A stretch of DNA of 64,000 bases from assembly GCA_050180485.1 (NCBI GenBank), contig JBFXED010000016.1, positions 23,682-87,681 of the forward strand. The letters run 5' to 3'. The position numbers and the translations under genes are program-made. Below, one piece after another: positions 15,604 to 24,110 of this stretch (position 1 is its first letter; each line of letters begins with the position of its first letter). The stretch is from CADEGL01 sp050180485. GTDB taxonomy: Bacteria; Pseudomonadota; Alphaproteobacteria; CADEGL01. The notes below the pieces were generated by a model. That model was not told the origin of the DNA and did no database searches. It was given only the letters and a program-made list of their open reading frames with translations.

Positions 15604-17106
15604 TCAACCGGCCCGCTTCAAGGCCGGACGGTCGATTCCGTTCACACAGAAATATTTGATCGCCGTGTATTCGTCGAGACCGTGACGCGAACCTTCGCGG
15701 CCCAGGCCCGATTGCTTCAGCCCGCCAAAGGGAACCGGCGGGCCGGTCATCTTCACGCCGTTGAAGGCGACCATGCCGTAATCGAGCTGTTCGCCCACGC
15801 GCCAGGCCCGCGCCAGATCGGCGCTGTAGACATAGGCCGCGAGGCCGTAGATCGAATCGTTGGCCTGGCGGACAACGGCATCCTCGTCGCGAAACCGGAA
15901 CAGAGCCGCCACCGGGCCGAACGTCTCCTCGTGGAAGATCTCCATCTCCGGCGTCGCGTCGGCCAGGACGGTCGGCTCGAAGAACAATCCGCCGCGCGCA
16001 TGGCGCTTGCCGCCGGTCAGGAGCCGCGCGCCCTTGGACATGGCATCGGCGACCTGGCGCTCCAGTTTCGCGATGGCCCGCGCATCGATCAGCGGCCCCA
16101 GATCGACGTCCGGCTCCAGCCCGGCACCGACCTTAAGCGCGGCGGCGCGGGCGGCGAAATCCGCGGCGAAGGCGTCATAAATCCCGTCATGCACGAAGAT
16201 GCGGTTGGCAGCCAGGCAGTCCTGCCCCGTGGTCACGAACTTGGCGCCGATGGCATCGGCCGACGCCGTGGGCAGATCGACATCGTCGAAGACGATGAAC
16301 GGCGCATGACCACCCAGTTCCATGGACATTTTTTTGACGGTCGCGGCGCCGCCGGCAAGCAGGATACGTCCGACCTCGGTCGAACCGGTGAAGGACACCG
16401 CGCGCACTTCAGCGCTTTCCATCAGCGCGTTCGAGATCGCGACGGCATCGCCGGTGACGACCTGAAAGATGCCTTTGGGCAGGCCCGCACGCCCGGCCAA
16501 TTCGGCCAGCGCCAGGGCCGAGAACGGCGTTTCCGGCGACGGGCGCACGATCATGGGACAGCCGGCCGCCATCGCGGCGGCGGCCTTGCGGGTGATCATG
16601 GCGGAGGGGAAGTTCCACGGCGTGATGGCGGCCGCGACGCCGATGGGCTCGCGTGTCGCGATCAGGCGCCGTCCCGCCAGATGGCTCGGGATGACTTCGC
16701 CGTACGCGCGCTTCGCCTCCTCGGCGAACCATTCAACGAAGCTGGCCGCGTATTCGATCTCGCCGCACGATTCGGCCAGCGACTTGCCCTGCTCCAGCGT
16801 CATGATCAGGGCCAGATCGTCCCGGTTGGCCAGGATCAGATCGTTCCACCGGCGCAAGGCGCGGGCGCGCTCCGTAGCCGTCAGGCCGCGCCAGGAACCA
16901 AACGCCGCCGAGGCCGCGGCGATCGCGCGGCGCGTCTCCGCCACACCCATATTGGGCACCGTGCCGATCCGGCTGCCGTCCGCCGGGTTCTCCACGGATT
17001 CGGTCGCGCCCGAATCGGCATCGCGCCACGTGCCATTGACATAGGCCTGCTGGCGGAAGAGCGACGCGTCCTTGAGCATCCGGAAGAGGTCGTTGTCATA
17101 CGGCAT
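15604..17106 (-). CDS. NAD(P)-dependent succinate-semialdehyde dehydrogenase-like aldehyde dehydrogenase
   Basis: A 500-residue aldehyde dehydrogenase. The general-base Glu lies in MELGGHAPFIVFDD and the catalytic Cys in TTGQDCLAANRIF; ITPWNFPSAMI and GSTEVGRIL form the cofactor-binding region. Overall it is closest in feel to succinate/glutarate-semialdehyde dehydrogenases (GabD group). It converts a semialdehyde to the acid, feeding the TCA cycle. ATG 17106 (MPYDNDLFRML) was chosen over an upstream frame lacking similarity. It follows alanine dehydrogenase by 43 bases. In ectoine catabolism an analogous enzyme (DoeC) is used, but other doe genes are missing here. Confidence 0.85.
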   Translation of the reverse strand: MPYDNDLFRMLKDASLFRQQAYVNGTWRDADSGATESVENPADGSRIGTVPNMGVAETRRAIAAASAAFGSWRGLTATERARALRRWNDLILANRDDLALIMTLEQGKSLAESCGEIEYAASFVEWFAEEAKRAYGEVIPSHLAGRRLIATREPIGVAAAITPWNFPSAMITRKAAAAMAAGCPMIVRPSPETPFSALALAELAGRAGLPKGIFQVVTGDAVAISNALMESAEVRAVSFTGSTEVGRILLAGGAATVKKMSMELGGHAPFIVFDDVDLPTASADAIGAKFVTTGQDCLAANRIFVHDGIYDAFAADFAARAAALKVGAGLEPDVDLGPLIDARAIAKLERQVADAMSKGARLLTGGKRHARGGLFFEPTVLADATPEMEIFHEETFGPVAALFRFRDEDAVVRQANDSIYGLAAYVYSADLARAWRVGEQLDYGMVAFNGVKMTGPPVPFGGLKQSGLGREGSRHGLDEYTAIKYFCVNGIDRPALKRAG

Positions 17107-17149
17107 GGCCGTCTCCTCTCTTCCCCGGCTGATCACGGTGCCCGATCGG

Positions 17150-18268
17150 TCAGGCGGCGAGGGCCTGCGGCGTCGGAACGAATGTTTCGTTGAAGGCGCG
17201 TGCCACCTCGGGGTGCGTCAGCACGCCCTTGTGGACATTGAGGCCAAGCGCCAGATGCGCGTCGTCCGTCAGCGCTTTTTTGTAGCCCTTGTCGGCCAAT
17301 GCCAGGACGAACGGCAAGGTCGCGTTGGTCAACGCATAGGTCGAGGTGCGCGGCACGGCACCCGGCATGTTGGTGACGCAGTAGTGCACCACGCCGTCGA
17401 CCTCATAGGTCGGCTTGGAATGGGTCGTGGGCTTGCTGGTCTCGAAGCAGCCGCCCTGGTCGATGGCGATGTCGACCACGACCGAACCCGGCCGCATGGC
17501 GGCGATGGTCTTGCGATCGACCAGCTTGGGTGCGGTCGCGCCCGGCACCAGCACGGCGCCGACCACGAGGTCCGCGTCCCGCACCTGACGTTCGATGGCG
17601 TCGCGCGTCGAATAAAGCGTGTGGATACGGCCGCCGAACAGCGCGTCGATCTCGCGCAGCTTGTTGATGGAATTGTCGATCACGGTCGTGCGCGCACCGA
17701 GGCCCATGGCCATACGCGCCGCGTTGAGGCCCGAGATGCCGCCGCCGATGACCACGACATTTCCCGGCTCCACGCCCGGCACGCCGCCGAGCAGCACGCC
17801 GCGGCCGCCGCGTGCCTTTTCCAGGCAATGGGCGCCGACCTGGACGCTCATGCGCCCGGCCACTTCCGACATGGGCGCCAGGAGCGGCAGGCCGCCCGTT
17901 GGCCCCGTGACCGTTTCATAGGCGATGGCGATACCGCCGGATTTGAGCAAACCGTCCTTTTGCGCCGCGTCCGCGGCCAGGTGCAGATAGGTGAACAGAA
18001 CCTGGCCGGGGCGCAGCATGGCGCACTCGGCGGCCTGCGGCTCCTTCACCTTCACGATCATGTCGGCGGTGGCGAATACCTCGGCGGCATCCTTGGCGAT
18101 GCGCGCGCCCGCGGCCTTGTACTCTGCGTCGTCACTGTTGATGCCCGCACCCGCGCCCGTCTGGACCAGGACCTGATGGCCGCGCGAGGTCAGCTCGCGC
18201 ACGCCGCCGGGCACCATGCCCACGCGATGCTCTTCCGTTTTGATTTCCTTCGGAACGCCGATCAGCAT
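17150..18268 (-). CDS. ald: Alanine dehydrogenase
   Basis: A 372-residue protein starting MLIGVPKEIKTEEHRVG, the diagnostic start of alanine dehydrogenase (pyridine nucleotide transhydrogenase superfamily). The NAD-binding glycine motif is VVIGGGISGLNAARMA (~residue 170); FTYLHLA, VVDIAIDQGG and THSKPTYEVDGV are family blocks including the substrate-site His. It interconverts alanine with pyruvate plus ammonia using NAD. An Lrp/AsnC gene lies just upstream, an arrangement consistent with amino-acid-responsive control. The 160-bp gap 18269-18428 holds an imperfect dyad (CGCCACCC..GGGGCG, ~18392-18407) that could be an Lrp site. Confidence 0.92.
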   Translation of the reverse strand: MLIGVPKEIKTEEHRVGMVPGGVRELTSRGHQVLVQTGAGAGINSDDAEYKAAGARIAKDAAEVFATADMIVKVKEPQAAECAMLRPGQVLFTYLHLAADAAQKDGLLKSGGIAIAYETVTGPTGGLPLLAPMSEVAGRMSVQVGAHCLEKARGGRGVLLGGVPGVEPGNVVVIGGGISGLNAARMAMGLGARTTVIDNSINKLREIDALFGGRIHTLYSTRDAIERQVRDADLVVGAVLVPGATAPKLVDRKTIAAMRPGSVVVDIAIDQGGCFETSKPTTHSKPTYEVDGVVHYCVTNMPGAVPRTSTYALTNATLPFVLALADKGYKKALTDDAHLALGLNVHKGVLTHPEVARAFNETFVPTPQALAA

Positions 18269-18428
18269 CGCGAAACTCCCATCCCTGCTTTTCTCTAAAC
18301 GCCGCGCGGACCGCGCGGTTCAGGGATGATGAGCTATCAAGTTTCGCGCGGCGGGAGCGACCGAAAGCAATGATGGGGGCGGGAAATATTGCGCCACCCA
18401 TTGGGGCGGACAGAAACTATTACCGAGC

Positions 18429-19025
18429 CTAGGTCTGTTCCGTCGTCCGGCGCTGCTTGGCACGCGTCAGAAGATGCTGGATCGGATAGCCTTGCGCGCG
18501 CTTCACCGGCTTGGTGACGATATAGGTGAAATAGCGCGCGATCCCGATATTGGCGTTCAGCAACTCCTCGATGACCTGCTGGTAGTGGTCGATGTCAGTC
18601 GCGACGACCTTCATCAGATAATCCATGCCACCGCCGATGGCATGGCATTCGACCACCTCGGGCACGGCCTCAATGGCCGTCTCGAACCGCTCGAAGTCCG
18701 CCGCCGTATGGCCCCCCAGCGTGATCTCGACAAACACGCGCGAGGCCGACAACAGTTTCGACAGGTCGATCTCGGCGTTGTAGCCACGGATGAAGCCGGC
18801 CTTCTCCAGCCGCCGCATGCGCTCCAGGCACGGGCTGACGGAAAGCCCGACCTCCTCGGCCAGCTTGATCTTGGTCAGGCGGCCGTCACGCTGGAGCGCC
18901 GCCAGGATCTTGAGATCGATGGCGTCCAGCTTGATGCGCGCGCCGGTGCCGGCGCCCGCCATGGGGCGCACGGCGCGCGTTCCGCTCTTGCCGATCCGCC
19001 CGGCATGGGGTGGTTTCGTCGTCAT
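18429..19025 (-). CDS. Lrp/AsnC family transcriptional regulator
   Basis: A 198-residue regulator, longer than the usual ~150-160 because of a ~40-residue basic N-terminal extension. The helix-turn-helix is LTKIKLAEEVGLSVSPCLERMRRL and the C-terminal RAM domain (VFVEITLGG, ECHAIGGGMDYLMKVVA) should bind an amino acid effector. ATG 19025 starts 7 bases after the M24-2 stop; an ATG at 18962 would give a standard-length protein and cannot be excluded. Its place between the M24 hydrolase and ald genes suggests it controls this catabolic cluster and itself. DoeX of ectoine clusters belongs to the same family, but so do many others. Confidence 0.87.
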   Translation of the reverse strand: MTTKPPHAGRIGKSGTRAVRPMAGAGTGARIKLDAIDLKILAALQRDGRLTKIKLAEEVGLSVSPCLERMRRLEKAGFIRGYNAEIDLSKLLSASRVFVEITLGGHTAADFERFETAIEAVPEVVECHAIGGGMDYLMKVVATDIDHYQQVIEELLNANIGIARYFTYIVTKPVKRAQGYPIQHLLTRAKQRRTTEQT

Positions 19026-19032
19026 CTCACCG

Positions 19033-20319
19033 TCACGTCTTACGCTTTGCCTTCGCGGCCTTCTTGACGGGCCTGCGTTTCGCCTTGGCCGTCTTGGCGC
19101 CTGTCTTCTTCGCCGCGGCACGCTTGGCACCGCCCGCGTTCTTCACAATCAGCTTACCAGGGAACATCGACAGCGGCTCGCAGCCATTCGCGGTCACGTG
19201 CAACGTCGCGCTGAAGCCCACGCCGGTCTCGCGATAGATGAAGGCCGCCGGGACCATGTGGAAGACCATGTCCTTCTGAACCAACCGCTTCTCGCCCTTC
19301 TTGAGCGACAGGATCTGACCTTCGCCCCAATCGGGCGGGAAACACATACCGATGGAATAGGCCGCGCGGTGGCGATGGTATTCGCCGAAGCCCGCTTTGA
19401 CCCACTCGCCATGAACGACACGGTCGACCTCTTCGCAGGGCACGCCGGGCTTGAGCGCGGCCATGCCGGCATGCAACGCCGCCAGCGAAGCGTCCGCCAT
19501 GGCGCGCACGCGCTTTTCCGGCTCGCCATCACAGGCCGTGAACATGATGGCCGAGGAATAGCGATGCTTGGTCGCCGACAGCTCGTAGAAGACCGGATCG
19601 CCCTTGGCGATCTTGCGCCCTTCCCAGGTGGCGTGGGTGATCGAGATGCGCGGACCGGAAACGACGAAATGGGGCAGGCCGGGATATTCGCTGCCACGCC
19701 CGACCAGTTCGTTGTGAATCGCCGCCGCGATGGCGTCTTCCGTGGTTCCCGCGCGCAACGCGTCAAGACCCGCGCGCGAGCCGTGGTCCAACATCTTCGC
19801 GCAGCGCTTCATCAGCGCGACTTCCTCGGGCGACTTAATCACCCGCACCCATTCGACGATGCCGGAACCGTCGGCGAAATGCGCCTCCGGCAATTTGCCG
19901 CGCAGCCCCTCGTATTCCTCGATGGTCGAGAAGAACGAGGTCTTCTCCACCCCCACGCGCTTGTCGGCCAAGCCCCGCTTGCGCAGCGTGTCGATGGTGA
20001 CTTCATACGGAATGCGGTCGTCGGTGACCGGCACCGAGTCCGACAGCCAGGAATACTCAAACACGTTGGTCTGCTCGAGATAGCGCACGACCAAGGTCGG
20101 CGCCTGATCGCGCGAGACGATCAGGCAGTGATAACCGTAGTAGCCCGGCGTCACGTAGCCGGTCAGATAGGCGATGTTCTCCGGCGTGCGCACCAGCAGC
20201 ACGTCGATCCCCTTCTCGCCCATCGCGTGGAGCACGGCGTCGAAGCGGCGGCGGTACTCGCCCAGCGAAAAAGCCAGACGGTCGTGCTGGATCATCTTGA
20301 CGTCTTTGGACGTGATCAT
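19033..20319 (-). CDS. M24-fold hydrolase, metal-free creatinase/DoeA type, copy 2, with lysine-rich C-terminal tail
   Basis: A 428-residue paralogue of the gene at 13178-14362, with the same substitutions of M24 metal ligands (FYELSA, YSSAIM, AYSIG) and the creatinase-like His (ITHATW, H229). The expected distal Glu is again Ala (GFSATL). Residues 394-428 form a tail absent from copy 1, in which 15 of 35 residues are Lys or Arg among Ala; it resembles histone H1 and the tail of the RidA protein at 346-822. ATG 20319 follows GGGGAGGGGAGCC, an excellent ribosome site; the much longer open frame upstream is antisense-like noise inside the CoA transferase gene. Substrate unknown. Confidence 0.83.
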   Translation of the reverse strand: MITSKDVKMIQHDRLAFSLGEYRRRFDAVLHAMGEKGIDVLLVRTPENIAYLTGYVTPGYYGYHCLIVSRDQAPTLVVRYLEQTNVFEYSWLSDSVPVTDDRIPYEVTIDTLRKRGLADKRVGVEKTSFFSTIEEYEGLRGKLPEAHFADGSGIVEWVRVIKSPEEVALMKRCAKMLDHGSRAGLDALRAGTTEDAIAAAIHNELVGRGSEYPGLPHFVVSGPRISITHATWEGRKIAKGDPVFYELSATKHRYSSAIMFTACDGEPEKRVRAMADASLAALHAGMAALKPGVPCEEVDRVVHGEWVKAGFGEYHRHRAAYSIGMCFPPDWGEGQILSLKKGEKRLVQKDMVFHMVPAAFIYRETGVGFSATLHVTANGCEPLSMFPGKLIVKNAGGAKRAAAKKTGAKTAKAKRRPVKKAAKAKRKT

Positions 20320-20360
20320 GGCTCCCCTCCCCGCAATCTCGCCCGCGGCCCGATGCCGCG

Positions 20361-21524
20361 TCAGTCTGCCGCCTCGCTGGATTGCCAGCCGATGGCGCCT
20401 TCCTTCTTCAGAGCGGCAATATCCGCCGCCGGAAATCCCCAATCGCGCAACGCTTCCTCTGTGTGTTGGCCGGGCGTGGAAGGCGGCCGTTGCACCGCGG
20501 GCTTCGTGCGGCTGAATTTGGGCGCCGGGCCCGGCTGCACCACGCCCTCGACCTCGACGAAGGAGCCGCGCGCCTTGTTGTGCGGATGGTTGGGCGCCTC
20601 GAGGAACGACAGCACAGGCGCAAAGCACACATCGGTGCCTTCCATGATCGTGCGCCATTCCTCTTGCGTCTTCGTCTTGACCACGTCGGCGATGCGCTTG
20701 CGCATGGCGGGCCATTGCGCGCGGTCGAACTGCTTGGGCAGCCCATCCTTAGGAATGCCCAGCTTGTCCAGCATCAGGTCGTAGAACTTGCCCTCGATCG
20801 CGCCGAGCGAAATGTGTCGGCCGTCCTTCGTCTCGTAGACGCCGTAGAAATGCGCGCCGCCGTCCAGGATGTTGACCGCGCGTTTGTCCTGCCAGATGCC
20901 GGCGGCCATCATGCCGTAGAAGCCGGTGGCCAGGGCTGCCGCGCCTTCGACCATGGAGACGTCGACGACTTGGCCCTTGCCGGAGCGCTGGGCCTCCCAC
21001 ACACCGCACATGATGCCGAAGGCCATGTAGAGCGCGCCGCCGCCGAAGTCGCCGACCAGGTTCAAAGGCGGCACGGGCGCGTCCGCCGGGCCGATGGCGT
21101 TGAGCGCGCCCGAGATAGAAATGTAGTTGAGGTCATGGCCCGCCGCGTGCGCCAAGGGGCCGTCCTGGCCCCAGCCGGTCATGCGCGCATAGATCAGCTT
21201 GGGATTGCGCTTCAGGCAATCCTCCGGTCCCACGCCCAGCCGCTCGGCCACGCCGGGGCGGAACGGTTCGATCAACGCGTCGGCCTTCTCGACCAGCCGC
21301 ATGATCGTCTCGACGCCTTGCTTGTGCTTTAGATCGACGGCGATGGAGCGGCGCCCGCGGTTCAAGAGGTCGAACTTCGCCGGCCGCGTGACACCCAAGC
21401 CCGAGGGCTGGGTGCGGTCGACACGCAGCACCTCGGCGCCCATGTCCGACAGAAGCATGGCGCAGAAAGGACCGGGGCCGATACCCGCCAATTCGACGAC
21501 TTTCAAACCGGCCAGCGGGCCCAT
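20361..21524 (-). CDS. CaiB/BaiF family CoA transferase, alpha-methylacyl-CoA racemase type
   Basis: A 387-residue family III CoA transferase/racemase. The N terminus (LAGLKVVELAGIGPGPFCAMLLSDMGAEV) and GRDP-like RGRRSIAVDLK are characteristic, and the GHDLNYISISG block with its His-Asp is typical of the alpha-methylacyl-CoA racemase subgroup rather than formyl-CoA transferases. It would epimerise 2-methylacyl-CoA thioesters. ATG 21524 follows GGAGACGTGC; a TTG at 21539 is less likely. It is the first gene of the minus-strand run into the M24 and Lrp genes, with a 41-base gap, so it may be part of the same transcript though a functional link is not obvious. Confidence 0.85.
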   Translation of the reverse strand: MGPLAGLKVVELAGIGPGPFCAMLLSDMGAEVLRVDRTQPSGLGVTRPAKFDLLNRGRRSIAVDLKHKQGVETIMRLVEKADALIEPFRPGVAERLGVGPEDCLKRNPKLIYARMTGWGQDGPLAHAAGHDLNYISISGALNAIGPADAPVPPLNLVGDFGGGALYMAFGIMCGVWEAQRSGKGQVVDVSMVEGAAALATGFYGMMAAGIWQDKRAVNILDGGAHFYGVYETKDGRHISLGAIEGKFYDLMLDKLGIPKDGLPKQFDRAQWPAMRKRIADVVKTKTQEEWRTIMEGTDVCFAPVLSFLEAPNHPHNKARGSFVEVEGVVQPGPAPKFSRTKPAVQRPPSTPGQHTEEALRDWGFPAADIAALKKEGAIGWQSSEAAD

Positions 21525-21614
21525 GCACGTCTCCGTCAATTGCGGCGAAAAGGGGCAAGATTCTCAACGATCCCGCCAGCCGACGCAATCACCGCGACGG
21601 ACGGGAATCCGCGC

Positions 21615-22448
21615 CTAAGGCGCGACCTTCACGAACTTGAGGGTGAAGCGGTCGCTCTCGCCGATGGCCGCGTATTTGGCGCGGTCCTGGTCCTTCAGGC
21701 GATAGGTCGGCGGCAAGGTCCAGACACCTTCGGGGTAATCCTTGGTGTCCTTGGGATTGGCGTTCGCCTCGGACTTCTCGACCAGCTTGAAGCCGGCCTT
21801 CTCGACCAGCGCAACCGCGAAATCCTCGCGCAGATAGCCGCTCTTCGCTTGCGGGTCCTGGGGCTGGTCGTTGCGTCCGCGGTGGCCCTCGACGCCGAGG
21901 ATGCCGCCGGGTTTGAGCGCCTTATGGAACGCGCGCAGCGCCTCCTCGGCTTCGCCGTTTTTCACCCAGTTGTGCAGGTTGCGAAATGTCAGGACCATGT
22001 CGGCCGTGCCCGGCGGCGCGATGTCGTATTTGTCGCCCGCGAACTCCGTAACGACCACTTTGCCGTAGTTGGCCGGGTCGGTAGCCAGCTTCGCGGCCAA
22101 GCCGCTCAGATCGTGCTGCAGTTCCTCCGACTTCGTGGTCTTCTCCGGCCCCGCAGCGTAGTAGGTTCCGCGTTCTTTCAGATAGGGCGCCAGGATTTCC
22201 AGCCAGTAGCCGCCGGCGCCTGGCCAGATCTCGACCACGCGCATGTCGTCGCGCACGCCAAAGAACGTCAGCGTCTCGAACGGATGGCGATAGGGATCGC
22301 GCACGCGGTTTCGCTCGCTGCGCTGCGGCCCATCGACCAAGGCGCGCAGCTTCGCATAGCCGGGGTCGTCAGCCATCGCGGGCACGGCACCCATGACGAG
22401 GGTCGCGAAAGCCAAGCCCAGGATCACCAGCCGGGAAGTGCGCGTCAT
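21615..22448 (-). CDS. Exported SAM-dependent methyltransferase-like protein
   Basis: A 277-residue class I methyltransferase fold with an N-terminal signal peptide (hydrophobic LVILGLAFATLVMGAV, cleavage probably after PAMA). Motif I is VVEIWPGAGGYWLEILAPYL, and DMVLTFRNLHNW and GGILGVEGHRG follow as later motifs. Such predicted periplasmic methyltransferases occur widely in proteobacteria without a known function; S-adenosylmethionine is not expected in the periplasm, so it may bind another ligand. It stands alone: the neighbours on both sides belong to other units, and the 66-bp gap to queG may hold its promoter. Confidence 0.8.
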   Translation of the reverse strand: MTRTSRLVILGLAFATLVMGAVPAMADDPGYAKLRALVDGPQRSERNRVRDPYRHPFETLTFFGVRDDMRVVEIWPGAGGYWLEILAPYLKERGTYYAAGPEKTTKSEELQHDLSGLAAKLATDPANYGKVVVTEFAGDKYDIAPPGTADMVLTFRNLHNWVKNGEAEEALRAFHKALKPGGILGVEGHRGRNDQPQDPQAKSGYLREDFAVALVEKAGFKLVEKSEANANPKDTKDYPEGVWTLPPTYRLKDQDRAKYAAIGESDRFTLKFVKVAP

Positions 22449-22514
22449 TGATATCCCCTTTTCATTCGCCGTCCGTAGTGACCCAATTCCGCGGCCAAGG
22501 CCATTGAATTTTTC

Positions 22515-23702
22515 TCACGAATTCCATTCCGCGCGCACGTCGGCATCGCCCTCCGCCGCGCCATATTTCGCCCGCGCGGCCGGAATCGTTTCAGGCGCCA
22601 GACGCGCCAGCGCCCACACGGCCATGGCGCGCACCAAGGGCGAGGCGTCGGCGAGAAGCCGTTCGACGATGCCGACAGCGGACGGATCGCCGCTATTGCC
22701 GAGCGCGATGGTCACATTGCGCACGAAGCGGTCGCGCCCAATGCGCTTGATAGGCGAACCCGCGAAAAGCGCGCGGAACGATGCGTCGTCGAGCCGCGCC
22801 AAATCGGCCAGGCGCGGCGCCTCCAGACCCGGCCGCGCGGCAAAAGCGGCTTCGTCCGTTGCGGAAGCGAACTTGTTCCACGGGCAGACGGCCAAGCAAT
22901 CGTCGCAGCCATAGATGCGGTTGCCGATGGGCGCGCGGAACTCACGCGGGATATGCCCCTTGTGCTCGATCGTCAGATAGGAAATGCAGCGGCGCGCATC
23001 GAGTTTGTACGGCGCAGGAAACGCATTCGTCGGACAGGCATCGTGGCAGCGGCGGCACTGCCCGCAGTGATCCGCTTCCGGTTCGTCCGGCACGATCTCC
23101 AAGGTCGTCAGAACCGAACCCAGAAACAGCCACGAGCCGTGTTCGCGCGAAACAAGATTGGTGTGCTTGCCCTGCCAGCCGATGCCCGCGCGCATGGCCA
23201 GCGGCTTCTCCATCAGGGGTGCCGTGTCGACGAACACCTTCACCGCGCCGCCGTGCCGCGCCACGATCTCGCGCGCCAACGCTTTCAAGCGCTTCTTGAT
23301 CAAATCGTGATAGTCGCGTCCGCGCGCATAGACCGAGACATTGCCGCCCGTCCGGTCGGCAATGCTTTCCAGCGGATTGCGTTCTGGCCCGTAATTGAGG
23401 CCGACGACCACGGCCGTGCGCGCCTCCGGCCACATGGCGCGGGGATCGGCGCGCCGGTCGGCATTCGCCGCCAGCCAGCCCATGTCGCCGTGGAAACCTT
23501 GCGTCAGATAGTCGGCCAGCCCTTGCTTCGCGACGTCCGAGCTTTCGGCGCGCGCGAAACCGACCGCATCGAACCCCTGCGCCAGAGCCAGGTCGCGGAT
23601 CGATCGGCGCGGGTCGGCGTCAGCCGCGGCCGCGATAGGGCGGGACGCCCTGGTCGGGGACCCAGAGGCCCTTGGGCGCGGCGCCGCTTTGGTAGAAGAC
23701 AT
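22515..23702 (-). CDS. queG: Epoxyqueuosine reductase
   Basis: A 395-residue cobalamin/Fe-S enzyme that reduces epoxyqueuosine in tRNA to queuosine, the last step of the pathway. Two ferredoxin-type cluster motifs are present (CGQCRRCHDACP and CDDCLAVCPWN), after the cobalamin-binding N-terminal domain (AVVVGLNYGP, VFVDTAPLMEKPLA), and the C-terminal ~70 residues look like a HEAT-type repeat (LLADASPLVRAMAVWALARL). ATG 23702 has GGAGGG ten bases before it and makes the gene start 83 bases inside queF; no nearer ATG, GTG or TTG was found, so the overlap seems real. Confidence 0.9.
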   Translation of the reverse strand: MSSTKAAPRPRASGSPTRASRPIAAAADADPRRSIRDLALAQGFDAVGFARAESSDVAKQGLADYLTQGFHGDMGWLAANADRRADPRAMWPEARTAVVVGLNYGPERNPLESIADRTGGNVSVYARGRDYHDLIKKRLKALAREIVARHGGAVKVFVDTAPLMEKPLAMRAGIGWQGKHTNLVSREHGSWLFLGSVLTTLEIVPDEPEADHCGQCRRCHDACPTNAFPAPYKLDARRCISYLTIEHKGHIPREFRAPIGNRIYGCDDCLAVCPWNKFASATDEAAFAARPGLEAPRLADLARLDDASFRALFAGSPIKRIGRDRFVRNVTIALGNSGDPSAVGIVERLLADASPLVRAMAVWALARLAPETIPAARAKYGAAEGDADVRAEWNS

Positions 23703-24078
23703 CGATGGGCATCCCTCCGCGCGGATACCAATAGCCGCCGATGCGCAACCAGCGCGGCTTCATCGCCCGCTCCAGCGCCTTGGCGATCGCCACCGTGCAA
23801 TCCTCGTGGAACGCGCCGTGGTTGCGATAAGACGCCAAGTAAAGCTTCAGCGACTTGCTTTCAACCAGTCGCGCGCGCGGCACGTAATCCACCACCAGAT
23901 GCGCAAAGTCCGGCTGGCCGGTCATGGGGCACAGCGAGGTGAACTCCGGGCAGACGAAACGCACCAGATAGGTTGTGCCCAGATGGGGGTTTGGCACCGT
24001 CTCCAGCCGCGCCTTTTCGGGCGAGGCCGGAATGCGCGCGGCGTGTCCGAGCTGGGTCAGGCGTGGGGTCTTGGGCAT
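23620..24078 (-). CDS. queF: NADPH-dependent 7-cyano-7-deazaguanine reductase, type I
   Basis: A 152-residue single-domain QueF (the short, YkvM-like type). Catalytic C50 lies in FTSLCPMTGQPDF with D57 seven residues later, and ESKSLKLYLASYRNHGAFHE is the family signature. It reduces preQ0 to preQ1 by four electrons from NADPH. Its 3' end overlaps the 5' end of queG. Upstream, tgt begins 32 bases away in the same direction, so preQ1 is made next to the enzyme that inserts it. preQ0 synthesis genes (queC, queD, queE) are not in the window. Confidence 0.93.
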   Translation of the reverse strand: MPKTPRLTQLGHAARIPASPEKARLETVPNPHLGTTYLVRFVCPEFTSLCPMTGQPDFAHLVVDYVPRARLVESKSLKLYLASYRNHGAFHEDCTVAIAKALERAMKPRWLRIGGYWYPRGGMPIDVFYQSGAAPKGLWVPDQGVPPYRGRG

Positions 24079-24110
24079 GGCGGCAGACTACGCGGCAAGG
24101 CCTTGCATGG

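Noticed and set aside
14890..17193. A 767-codon plus-strand open frame, and similar long frames at 13004-14776, 18790-20784 and 55968-57728
   Set aside because: Each is antisense to well-supported dehydrogenase, hydrolase or GTPase genes with catalytic motifs intact; none has recognisable domains.
13178..20319. An ectoine/hydroxyectoine degradation cluster
   Set aside because: DoeA-like folds, an Lrp/AsnC gene, a semialdehyde dehydrogenase and PhyH proteins are present, but there is no DoeB-like deacetylase, no diaminobutyrate transaminase and no ectoine uptake genes, and both M24 proteins lack the distal Glu I would expect.
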